This document shows positions 1 through 5,721 of a DNA stretch of 5,971 nucleotides, piece by piece. Under the pieces are notes generated by a model, which saw only the letters and a program-made list of their open reading frames with translations, was not told the DNA's origin and did not search any database. Position numbers and translations under genes: made by a program. This stretch comes from Planctomycetota bacterium. Lineage in GTDB: Bacteria; Planctomycetota; UBA1135. The number at the start of each line of letters is the position of its first letter. Within the stretch, counting starts at the first letter, position 1. Location of the stretch: NCBI GenBank assembly GCA_027021325.1, contig JALUUN010000623.1, positions 1 through 5,971 on the forward strand. Reading direction: 5' to 3'.

Positions 1-1
1 C

Positions 2-421
2 CCGGCCGTACACGGCTGGCCGGAACAGATCACCGGGGAGCACCCCCTCCTGGACGAGCGGGGCATGCGCCTCGCCATCCGGCACTACCTGGACCGGGGC
101 GCGGGAATGCAGGACTGGGAGGACCCCTGGCGCGAAGCCTGGGAGCGGGCCTGCGCCGACCGCGTGGACTTCACCGCGGAGCAGGAGCGGGCCTGCGCCC
201 GGGCCTGGTACTGGCTGGAGCTCGAGAAAGAAGGGCGTTCCCTCGAGGAGCGTTTCGGGGAGCCCGCCGCCCCCGCAGGAAGCAGCGGCGCGGCGCCCTG
301 GCTGCGCACGGCCCCGCGCCAGGGCGGCGGCCCCCTCTCCCAGGCGGCCCGCGAGGCAGTCCTCGACTTCCTCCTCCGGACCACCGTCCACCCCTTCAAG
401 CGCCCCGCCGACCTGGTCTGA
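2..421 (+). CDS. Unrecognised protein, C-terminal part (5' end outside window)
   Basis: An open frame runs from the first bases of the window to a TGA at 419-421, giving 139 visible residues. There is an internal ATG at 65, but the frame is open and looks coding upstream of it (reads PAVHGWPEQITGEHPLLDER), so the true start most likely lies outside the window. The middle (about 55-100 in the visible numbering) is rich in Trp, Glu, Arg and Ala with two RAC repeats (WERACADR, QERACARAW) and looks alpha-helical. It is followed by an Ala/Pro/Gly-rich linker and a final helix-like stretch ending HPFKRPADLV. No signal peptide or transmembrane segment is seen in this part. Third codon positions are almost all G or C, which supports real coding. 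I do not recognise the family and assign no function. Confidence 0.75.
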   Translation, partial: PAVHGWPEQITGEHPLLDERGMRLAIRHYLDRGAGMQDWEDPWREAWERACADRVDFTAEQERACARAWYWLELEKEGRSLEERFGEPAAPAGSSGAAPWLRTAPRQGGGPLSQAAREAVLDFLLRTTVHPFKRPADLV

Positions 422-731
422 GGAGGGCCCGGCAGAGGCGCCGGAGATTGCGGCATCCCTGCCGTGACTGTCGTAGCAAGGCCTTGCGGTTGCGTTGCTT
501 CGGCCCGCTGTAACGCCCCGGCATGGAGCGGCGTTTTCCTCAAGGAGGCGGCCCCGCCCCTCCGAGGGAGGAAGTGGAGCCCTCCGGCTCCAGCCCCTCC
601 GGCCTCGGCCGGTGCCCAGGTGCGGGCATGGGTATCGGGTTCTTTGCCTTCCATGTCGAGTGTCCTAAGCTGGCACTACCCTCCTGCCGGGCGTCCCGCG
701 CCCCGGTACCGCCATTCCAGCTCCAGATGCG
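422..731. other. Non-coding interval with several small inverted repeats
   Basis: This 310-base gap follows the stop of the upstream gene and precedes the exported protein at 732. Open frames crossing it have clearly weaker G/C bias at third positions than the genes, so I treat it as non-coding. It holds a 5-bp stem with a 4-base loop at 451-464 (CGGCA/TGCCG), a perfect 12-bp palindrome at 476-487 (GCAAGGCCTTGC), the terminator-like hairpin at 512-535, a 7-bp stem with a 4-base loop at 575-592 (TGGAGCC/GGCTCCA), and a 6-bp inverted repeat at 599-612 (CCGGCC/GGCCGG). A weak promoter-like pair, TTGCCT at 644-649 and TAAGCT at 666-671 with 16-base spacing, could serve the gene at 732, but each box matches consensus poorly. 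No tRNA or known riboswitch motif was recognised. Confidence 0.6.
512..540 (+). terminator. Candidate rho-independent terminator after the first gene
   Basis: A 6-bp stem pairs AACGCC (512-517) with GGCGTT (530-535) around a 12-base loop, and the right arm runs into TTTTCCT. The T-tract is short but stands out in this GC-rich DNA. It lies about 90 bases after the stop at 421, a little far but usable as the end of that transcript. The loop is long and the stem modest, so this is a tentative call. Confidence 0.35.
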
Positions 732-1415
732 ATGAACGCCTTCCTTCTGCTCCTCCTTGCCGCGCTTCCGCAGGGCTCGGCCACGCTGACCTGCGGGGAT
801 CCGGGCAAGGCCGGCTATGTCAGCGTCGAGGTCACCGCCTTCGACCAGAACCGCCGGATCGCCGAGAAGTTCACGGTCACCATCGCCGTCGGTGAGAACG
901 ACCGCGCCGACGACAAGGCCAGCAAGATCGCCGACGAGATCCAGCGCCGGACCTCGGGGCACCTCAAGGCCGCTTCCGCCCTCGGGACCACGGTCGTCGA
1001 GGGCATCACCAAGGACATCGGCCGCGTGCGCCTGGACGTCCAGGACGGCACCAACGAGAACGAGAAGGTGGCGGAGCGCAAGGACTGGGGCCAGCTCCCG
1101 GACCCGCTCGACACCTACCAGGAGTACGGCCTGGTCCTGGCCCTCCAGGGGACGCCGCTCGGCGGCAAGGTGACCTTCGAGGTCGAGGGCGTCGTCGCCG
1201 AGGCCGTGTACTCCGCCGGTACTTCCCGGAGCGCCATCCTCAGCGACCTGGCGCGGGACTTCTGGATGGCCGGCGTGCCCGCCCTGCTGGCGCCGGGCGG
1301 CTCCACCCTCTACGTGCCCAACCTCTGGCACCCTGACGGCATCGAGGAAAAGGGCATGCACGTCCAGGACCCGGGCCTGGTCGGCTCCTTCACCGCTCTG
1401 GACAACGCTCGCTGA
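732..1415 (+). CDS. Unrecognised exported protein, 227 aa
   Basis: The first residues (MNAFLLLLLAALPQGSA) form a signal peptide without a strong charged n-region: a hydrophobic Leu/Ala core and a likely cleavage after GSA at residue 17. The mature protein of about 210 aa has a single cysteine (21) not in a lipobox, no further membrane segment, and is acidic. It looks like beta strands alternating with helices. Residues about 46-80 (FTVTIAVGE followed by a helix KASKIADEIQRR) and about 146-181 (VTFEVEGVV followed by AGTSRSAILSDLARDF) share a strand-strand-helix pattern and may be an internal duplication. I do not recognise the family. The start is an ATG at 732 with no Shine-Dalgarno sequence (upstream is CCAGCTCCAGATGCG); it is preferred because it begins the signal peptide. 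A strong hairpin follows 27 bases after the stop, so the gene is probably monocistronic. Confidence 0.85.
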   Translation: MNAFLLLLLAALPQGSATLTCGDPGKAGYVSVEVTAFDQNRRIAEKFTVTIAVGENDRADDKASKIADEIQRRTSGHLKAASALGTTVVEGITKDIGRVRLDVQDGTNENEKVAERKDWGQLPDPLDTYQEYGLVLALQGTPLGGKVTFEVEGVVAEAVYSAGTSRSAILSDLARDFWMAGVPALLAPGGSTLYVPNLWHPDGIEEKGMHVQDPGLVGSFTALDNAR

Positions 1416-1441
1416 GCGCGCCGGATCCGGTCGCGTCACCG

Positions 1442-1487
1442 GACGCCTCCGGCCCCCTCCTGCCCGGGGCCGGAGGCGTCTTCCCGC
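1442..1487 (+). terminator. Strong intrinsic terminator hairpin, perfect 15-bp stem
   Basis: Bases 1442-1456 (GACGCCTCCGGCCCC) are the exact reverse complement of 1466-1480, around a 9-base loop at 1457-1465. The right arm is followed by TTCCCGC, a weak T-tract that is commonplace in high-GC genomes. It sits 27 bases after the TGA of the gene at 732. The next gene, at 1553-1783, is on the other strand, so the stem lies between convergent genes and could act in both directions, although no T-run follows it on the minus strand. Smaller inverted repeats precede it at 1406-1418, 1421-1430 (palindrome CCGGATCCGG) and 1427-1442. Confidence 0.8.
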
Positions 1488-1552
1488 TTCGGCGCAGGCG
1501 ACGCCTTCCTGGCCGGCAGCGGCCGGCGGAAGCCGCCCCCGCCGCCCGCCCC

Positions 1553-1783
1553 TCAGACGAGGAGACCGGCAGGGTCGTGGGAGCGCAGGAAGGGGCGCCG
1601 GGCCTCGGGCCGCGGCGCGGGGGCGCGCCAGAGGAAGCCCCGAAGCGCCGGGAAGCGCTCGAGGCGCCCGCCTGGGGGCAGGGGCAGGGCCTGGGGCGCC
1701 AGGCGCGGCGGCACCGGCGGAAGCCCTTCCCGGGCCGGAGCCTGGGGAGCGGCGAGAAGGAGGAGCAGGGCGCAGGCGGGCAT
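1553..1783 (-). CDS. Probable small exported protein, 76 aa, unrecognised
   Basis: Read on the minus strand from an ATG at 1783, this frame encodes 76 aa ending in TGA at 1555-1553. The N-terminus (MPACALLLLLAAPQAPA) is a good Sec signal peptide shape with a possible cleavage after APA at residue 17. It leaves a mature peptide of about 59 aa rich in Pro, Arg and Leu with no cysteine. Nearly 90% of third positions are G or C when read in this frame, as in the other genes. An in-frame upstream ATG at 1819 would add 12 residues (MQGHSCRPPSAA) before the signal core; I prefer 1783 because the signal peptide then starts directly. No Shine-Dalgarno sequence is seen before either. It is divergent from pntAA and convergent with the gene at 732. 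Proline/arginine-rich frames arise by chance in GC-rich DNA, so this remains uncertain. Confidence 0.5.
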   Translation of the reverse strand: MPACALLLLLAAPQAPAREGLPPVPPRLAPQALPLPPGGRLERFPALRGFLWRAPAPRPEARRPFLRSHDPAGLLV

Positions 1784-1923
1784 GGCGGCGGAAGGCGGGC
1801 GGCAGGAATGCCCTTGCATCCTAGACGGCGGGAGGCAACAGGATACGTCCCCTTTTCCGGGAGAGCGGGCCGGGCGGGGGCCGGGCTACACTCCTCCCTC
1901 CCCGTGCCCGGGGACACCGATCG
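1784..1923 (+). promoter_or_regulatory. Divergent upstream region of the pnt operon, with 5' hairpin
   Basis: This 140-base gap separates the minus-strand small ORF from pntAA, so it should hold promoters for both. A TACACT at 1887-1892 could be a -10 box, but no convincing -35 lies 16-18 bases upstream. A TTGCAT at 1814-1819 resembles a -35 box but has no matching -10 at normal spacing. Just before pntAA, TCCCCG (1899-1904) pairs with CGGGGA (1909-1914) around a 4-base loop. That right arm holds the only Shine-Dalgarno-like bases (GGGGA), ending 9 bases before the ATG. Confidence 0.45.
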
Positions 1924-3066
1924 ATGACACGGATCCTGGTTCCTCGAGAAAGGCGCCCCGGCGAAACGCGGGTGGCGGCCACCCCGGAGACGGTCGAGCG
2001 CCTGTGCAAGCTCGGCCTGGAGGTGCAGGTGGAGGCGGGCGCCGGCCAGGGCGCCTGGCTCGGCGACGAGGACTACCGCGCCGCCGGGGCCTCCGTGGCG
2101 GTCGCGCCGGACTGGGAGGAGGCGGACCTGGTCCTGGCGGTCGAGGCGCCGCCGGCCGAGACCTGCCGGCGCCTGAAGCGGGGCGCGGTCCTGGTCTCCT
2201 TCCTGCGGCCCACGGAAGAGCTGGACATCGTCGAGGCCCTGCGCGACGCCGGCGCCAGCGCCTTCGCCATGGAACTGATCCCGCGCATCAGCCGTGCCCA
2301 GAAGATGGACGCCCTGAGCAGCCAGGCGAACATCGCCGGCTACAAGGCGGTGCTCCTGGCGGCGGTGGAGCTGCCGCGCTACTTCCCCCTCCTCATGACC
2401 GCGGCCGGGACGGTGAAACCGGCGCGGGTCGTCGTCTTCGGCGCCGGCGTCGCGGGGCTCCAGGCCATCGCCACGGCGAAGCGCCTGGGGGCGGTGGTCG
2501 AGGCGACGGACATCCGCCCCGAGACCAAGGAACAGGTCGAGTCCCTGGGCGGGCGCTTCATCGAGGTCGAGGGGGCGGAGGCGCCGGCCAGCGAAGGCGG
2601 CTATGCCAAGGAGGCGAGCGAGGAGTACCAGCGCCGCCAGCAGGAGGCGGTCGCCGGGCGCGTGGCCGAGGCCGACGTCGTCATCACCACCGCCCAGGTG
2701 CCGGGCAAGCGCGCGCCGGTCCTCGTGCCCGAGGCCATGGTCGAGAGCATGAAGCCGGGGGCGGTGATCGTGGATCTCGCGGCGGCCCAGGGCGGCAACT
2801 GCGCTCTCACCGAGTGCGGCCGGACCGTCGAACACCACGGCGTCAGGATTCTCGGCCCCGAGAACCTGCCGGCGACGGTGCCGGTGCACGCGAGCGAACT
2901 CTACGCCCGCAACGTTCTCGAGGTGGTGCGCCTTCTCTGGAAGGAGGAGGCGCTGGGCCTGGACCTGGAGGACGAGATCCTGGACGGCGCCCTCGCCGTC
3001 CACCAGGGCGAAGTGCGCTTCGCCCCCGCCGCCGAGGCCCTGAAGAGCCGGAGCCCCTCCGCCTGA
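1924..3066 (+). CDS. pntAA: NAD(P) transhydrogenase subunit alpha 1, NAD(H)-binding domain I
   Basis: This is the soluble domain I subunit of proton-translocating transhydrogenase, which binds NAD(H) on the cytoplasmic face and passes hydride to the NADP site of PntB. The 380-aa length matches the separate domain I of Rhodospirillum rubrum (about 384 aa). Visible signatures are the start (ILVPRERRPGETRVAATPE), the RISRAQKMDALSSQ loop with Arg121, Gln126, Asp129 and Ser132 (known in the family as the RQD loop at the hydride-transfer site), a Rossmann glycine motif GAGVAG at 173-178 with ribose-binding Asp196, and the mobile-loop region around EGGYAKEASEEYQRR with Tyr227. The sequence PGAVIVDLAAAQGGNC follows. 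It is the alanine dehydrogenase/PNT fold, but the pntAB and pntB genes directly downstream exclude alanine dehydrogenase. The ATG at 1924 places the first strand correctly. The next gene starts 2 bases after the stop. Confidence 0.96.
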   Translation: MTRILVPRERRPGETRVAATPETVERLCKLGLEVQVEAGAGQGAWLGDEDYRAAGASVAVAPDWEEADLVLAVEAPPAETCRRLKRGAVLVSFLRPTEELDIVEALRDAGASAFAMELIPRISRAQKMDALSSQANIAGYKAVLLAAVELPRYFPLLMTAAGTVKPARVVVFGAGVAGLQAIATAKRLGAVVEATDIRPETKEQVESLGGRFIEVEGAEAPASEGGYAKEASEEYQRRQQEAVAGRVAEADVVITTAQVPGKRAPVLVPEAMVESMKPGAVIVDLAAAQGGNCALTECGRTVEHHGVRILGPENLPATVPVHASELYARNVLEVVRLLWKEEALGLDLEDEILDGALAVHQGEVRFAPAAEALKSRSPSA

Positions 3067-3068
3067 CC

Positions 3069-3365
3069 ATGGACCCGCTGACCTTCGCGCTCCTGTTCCT
3101 CTTCGTCCTGGCGATCTTCCTGGGCTTCGAGCTCATCACGAAGGTCCCGCCGACCCTGCACACGCCCTTGATGTCGGGGGCCAACGCGATCTCCGGCATC
3201 ACCCTGGTCGGCGCCCTGATCAGTGTGCGCACGGACCAGGTCCTGCTGGCGAACCTCTTCGGCTTCCTGGCCGTGGCCAGCGCCACCGTCAACGTCGTCG
3301 GCGGCTTCCTGGTCACGGACCGGATGCTCGGCATGTTCCACACCAAGAAGAAGAAGGGGGCCTAG
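3069..3365 (+). CDS. pntAB: NAD(P) transhydrogenase subunit alpha 2, membrane part
   Basis: A 98-aa integral membrane protein that forms part of the proton-conducting domain II together with PntB. In three-gene systems it corresponds to the membrane C-terminus of Escherichia coli PntA. Three transmembrane segments are visible at about 4-23, 38-53 and 57-82. The highly conserved family stretch LHTPLMSGANAISGI lies at 30-44 and includes His31, and the end VVGGFLVTDRMLGMF with a lysine-rich cytoplasmic tail (KKKK) is also typical. His31 sits in the segment whose histidine has been discussed as a proton-pathway residue in transhydrogenases; that role here is inferred. The ATG at 3069 is 2 bases after the pntAA stop, with no clear Shine-Dalgarno sequence, so translation is probably coupled to pntAA. 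The frame is also open upstream, antisense-free but overlapping pntAA in another register; homology restricts the gene to this short part. Confidence 0.95.
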   Translation: MDPLTFALLFLFVLAIFLGFELITKVPPTLHTPLMSGANAISGITLVGALISVRTDQVLLANLFGFLAVASATVNVVGGFLVTDRMLGMFHTKKKKGA

Positions 3366-3372
3366 GGCCGTG
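3354..3372 (+). promoter_or_regulatory. Ribosome binding site and GTG start of pntB
   Basis: The last codons of pntAB form a purine-rich run, AAGGGGG at 3354-3360, ending 9 bases before a GTG at 3370. This is the clearest Shine-Dalgarno-like site in the window and fixes the pntB start, since no ATG lies in frame near the position where family alignment expects the protein to begin. The GTG is 4 bases after the pntAB stop codon. Confidence 0.55.
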
Positions 3373-4806
3373 CTGGATCTCGGGTACATCGTCGCCACCG
3401 TCCTCTTCGTCTTCGGGCTCAAGGATCTGTCGCGGGTGCGCACCGCCCGCCGCGGCAACCAGCTCGCCGCCCTGGGCATGCTCGTGGCCGTGGTCGTGGC
3501 CCTGGCCGGGGCGGAGAAGGTCTCCTGGACGCTGCTCGGCGCCGGCCTGGTGCTGGGCGCGGCGGTGGGCGCCTGGCTGGCACGCCGTGTCGAGATGACC
3601 GCCATGCCCGAGATGGTGGCCCTCTTCAACGGCCTGGGCGGCTTCGCCAGCCTGTTCGTGGTCCTGGCCCAGTTCTGGAACGACTACCTGCTCTCGGCGG
3701 TGGAGGTCCAGGGCGAGGCCGCGACGCAGCCGGTGACCCTGGCCGAGAACCCCAACTTCTTCCCCGTGGGAGCGGTCACGGTCTTCCTGACCGTTCTGGT
3801 CGGGGCCGTGACCTTCACCGGCAGCCTGGTCGCGGTGGGCAAGCTGAGCGGCCGCATCCCGGGCAAGCCCATCCTCCTGCCCGTCCGTCACCTCCTGAAC
3901 GCCGCCCTGGGCGTCGCCGTCCTGCTCCTCGGGTGGCTCCTGGCCTTCGAGACCAGCGGCTGGCTGACGGCGACCCTCCTCATCTTCGTCGCCCTCCTGA
4001 GCGCGGCCCTCGGCATCCTCCTCGTCATCCCCATCGGCGGCGCCGACATGCCGGTGGTGATCTCGCTCCTCAACTCCTACTCGGGGATCGCCGCCAGCAT
4101 GGCCGGCTTCGTCCTCGGGCAGCAGCTCCTGATCGTCTGCGGCGCCCTGGTCGGGGCCTCGGGCCTGATCCTGACCCGGCTCATGTGCAAGGCCATGAAC
4201 CGCTCCCTGGCCAATGTCCTCATCGGCGGCTTCGGGGACACCGGCGGTGGCGGCGACCAGAGCGAGTACGAGAACGTGCGCTCGGCGAGCGCGGAGGAGG
4301 CGGCGATGATCCTGGAGAGCGCCGGCTCGGTGATCATCGTCCCGGGCTACGGCATGGCCGTGGCCCAGGCCCAGCATGTGGTCAAGGAGCTGGCGGATCT
4401 CCTGGAGAGGCACGGGGCGCAGGTGCGCTTCGCCATCCACCCCGTGGCCGGGCGGATGCCGGGGCACATGAACGTCCTCCTGGCCGAGGCCGACGTGGAC
4501 TACGACAAGCTCTGGGAACTGGAGCGCATCAACAACGACTTCGCGAGCACCGACGTCGCCCTGGTGATCGGCGCCAACGACGTCGTCAACCCCGCCGCCA
4601 TCGAGGATCCGGAATCCCCCATCGCCGGGATGCCCATCCTCAACGTCCACGAGGCCGGTACCGTCCTGGTGGTCAAGCGCTCCCTGAGCCCCGGCTACGC
4701 CGGCATCAAGAACCCCCTCTTCGAGCGCGACAACTGCCTCATGGGCTTCGGTGACGGCAAGCAGTTCCTGACCGAGGTCGTGAACGAGCTCAAGGAGGCG
4801 GGGTAG
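3370..4806 (+). CDS. pntB: NAD(P) transhydrogenase subunit beta, domains II and III
   Basis: PntB joins the membrane proton channel (domain II) to the NADP(H)-binding domain III and completes the energy-coupled transhydrogenase. The 478 aa slightly exceed the usual 460-465. About nine membrane segments fill residues 4-275, starting with YIVATVLFVFGL. Domain II motifs are MPEMVALFNGLGG at 79-91, VTFTGSLVAVGKL at 147-159, and GGADMPVVISLLNSYSG at 223-239 with Asp226 and Asn235 (Asp213 and Asn222 in Escherichia coli). Domain III (about 310-478) has GYGMAVAQAQ at 326-335, VAGRMPGHMNVLLAEA at 359-374, GANDVVNPAA with Asp404, and KRSLSPGYAG with Lys436-Arg437, which contact the NADP 2'-phosphate in the family. 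Asn87 takes the place of Escherichia coli His91, as in many non-enteric enzymes. Two oddities are a longer loop at about 104-128 and MGFGDGK at 458-464 where MLFGDAK is usual. The GTG start is set by family alignment and a purine-rich site. Confidence 0.96.
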   Translation: MLDLGYIVATVLFVFGLKDLSRVRTARRGNQLAALGMLVAVVVALAGAEKVSWTLLGAGLVLGAAVGAWLARRVEMTAMPEMVALFNGLGGFASLFVVLAQFWNDYLLSAVEVQGEAATQPVTLAENPNFFPVGAVTVFLTVLVGAVTFTGSLVAVGKLSGRIPGKPILLPVRHLLNAALGVAVLLLGWLLAFETSGWLTATLLIFVALLSAALGILLVIPIGGADMPVVISLLNSYSGIAASMAGFVLGQQLLIVCGALVGASGLILTRLMCKAMNRSLANVLIGGFGDTGGGGDQSEYENVRSASAEEAAMILESAGSVIIVPGYGMAVAQAQHVVKELADLLERHGAQVRFAIHPVAGRMPGHMNVLLAEADVDYDKLWELERINNDFASTDVALVIGANDVVNPAAIEDPESPIAGMPILNVHEAGTVLVVKRSLSPGYAGIKNPLFERDNCLMGFGDGKQFLTEVVNELKEAG

Positions 4807-4938
4807 GCGCAGCCGAAGGCGGGCCAATCGCCTCACGACGGCGGGCCGGGGCGCGAACTCCCCGCGGAGCCTTGCCTTCCCGGAATCCTCCCGCGGCCTC
4901 CCCCGGCCGGGCGACAATCCGGGGAGACGGATCCCGCC
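4807..4938 (+). other. Spacer between pntB and the acyltransferase gene
   Basis: No strong terminator is visible. The best stem is AGGCG (4817-4821) with CGCCT (4829-4833), which has no T-run, so read-through from the pnt operon is possible. A GACAAT at 4913-4918 resembles a -10 box but lacks a -35 at normal spacing. A purine run GGGGAGA at 4921-4927 ends 11 bases before the next ATG and may be its ribosome binding site. Confidence 0.4.
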
Positions 4939-5721
4939 ATGCCCGCCCGGCTCCTCGCTCCCGCGCTGCCGCTGCCGCCCTTGACCCGGGGCGGCTACCG
5001 CCTGCGCCTCGTGAGGACGGAACGCGACCTGGAGCGGGTCCAGCGCCTGCGCTTCGAGGTCTTCAACCGCGAGCTCGGCGAGGGCTTCCAGGAGTCCTGG
5101 GCCACGGGCTGTGACCAGGACCCCTACGACACCCAGGTCCACCATCTCCTGGTCGAGGAGACGGCCACCGGCGCGGCCGTGGGCACCTACCGCCTGCAGA
5201 CCCGGGCCATGGCCGAGGCCGGCTGCGGCTTCTACACCGCCGAGGAGTACGACCTGGCACCGCTGGAACCCTTCCTCGACCGGGCCGTGGAGGCAAGCCG
5301 CGCCTGCGTCCACAAGGACCACCGCCGGGGGCCGGCCTTCCTCCTGCTCTGGGCCGGCATCGCCCGCTACCTGCGCCTGACCCGGAGCCGCCATCTCTTC
5401 GGCCTCTGTTCCCTGACGAGCCAGGACCCGGACGACGGCCTGCGGGCCTGGCGCCTGCTGCGCGAGGACGGCCGCCTGCACCCCGTTCTGCGCCTGCGCG
5501 CCCGGCCGGAGTTCCACGTCGCCACCTTCGAGGAGCTCGACACCGCCCCTCTCCCGCCTCTTCCGCGGCTTCCGGCCCTCTTCGACGCCTACCTGCGCAT
5601 CGGCACCCGCATCGCCGGTGCCCCGGCCCTGGACCGCGCCTTCGGCACCGTGGACTTCCTCGCCTGGCTGGACCTGCACGAGGTCCCCGCCGGGGTCCTG
5701 CGGCGCTTCGGGTACCGCTGA
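4939..5721 (+). CDS. OlsB-like GNAT N-acyltransferase (ornithine/glycine lipid type)
   Basis: The 260-aa protein has the pattern of the GNAT-fold acyltransferases that include OlsB, which transfers a 3-hydroxyacyl chain from acyl-carrier protein to the alpha-amino group of ornithine, the first step of ornithine lipid synthesis. Visible features in order: a strand-helix start (YRLRLVRTERDLERVQRLRF, 20-39) leading to FNRELGEG, then DQDPYDTQVHHLLVEE (59-74), GTYRLQ (82-87), the ExSRACVHKDHR motif (118-129) typical of OlsB (family form E-x-x-R-x-C-V-x-x-x-Y/H-R), RHLFGLCSLTSQDP, and the C-terminal stretch AYLRIGTRIAGAPALDRAFGT with FLAWLDL. No signal peptide or membrane segment is expected; such enzymes work at the inner membrane surface. 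The true amine acceptor (ornithine, glycine, lysine or other) cannot be read from the sequence, and no OlsA/PlsC-type partner lies in the window. The ATG at 4939 is preceded by GGGGAGA. Confidence 0.82.
   Translation: MPARLLAPALPLPPLTRGGYRLRLVRTERDLERVQRLRFEVFNRELGEGFQESWATGCDQDPYDTQVHHLLVEETATGAAVGTYRLQTRAMAEAGCGFYTAEEYDLAPLEPFLDRAVEASRACVHKDHRRGPAFLLLWAGIARYLRLTRSRHLFGLCSLTSQDPDDGLRAWRLLREDGRLHPVLRLRARPEFHVATFEELDTAPLPPLPRLPALFDAYLRIGTRIAGAPALDRAFGTVDFLAWLDLHEVPAGVLRRFGYR

Noticed and set aside
422..731. Possible tRNA or riboswitch in the gap
   Set aside because: No T-loop consensus or cloverleaf, and no recognised riboswitch core motif, could be found on either strand.
523..735. Small plus-strand ORF of 70 codons whose TGA overlaps the ATG at 732
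   Set aside because: The ATGA overlap looks like translational coupling, but third-position G/C bias is clearly lower than in the real genes, there is no ribosome site, and it spans several hairpins.
540..1439. Minus-strand open frame of 299 codons opposite the exported protein gene
   Set aside because: It covers the terminator side and the upstream non-coding gap alike and lacks a plausible start context; the plus-strand frame has a signal peptide and a fitting terminator.
1577..1927. Plus-strand ORF of 116 codons upstream of pntAA
   Set aside because: The product is Gly/Arg/Ala-rich with no domain, and it overlaps a minus-strand frame with a better coding pattern and a signal peptide.
1390..3003. 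Minus-strand open frame (537 codons) opposite pntAA
   Set aside because: It overlaps pntAA entirely and runs through the terminator region; the translation is low in complexity and Arg/Gly/Pro-rich, as expected of a shadow frame.
1782..3068. Long upstream extension of the pntAB frame, which is open from 1782
   Set aside because: The upstream part is an off-frame reading of pntAA, giving Arg/Gly-rich low-complexity sequence; only the last 98 residues match the transhydrogenase alpha 2 subunit.
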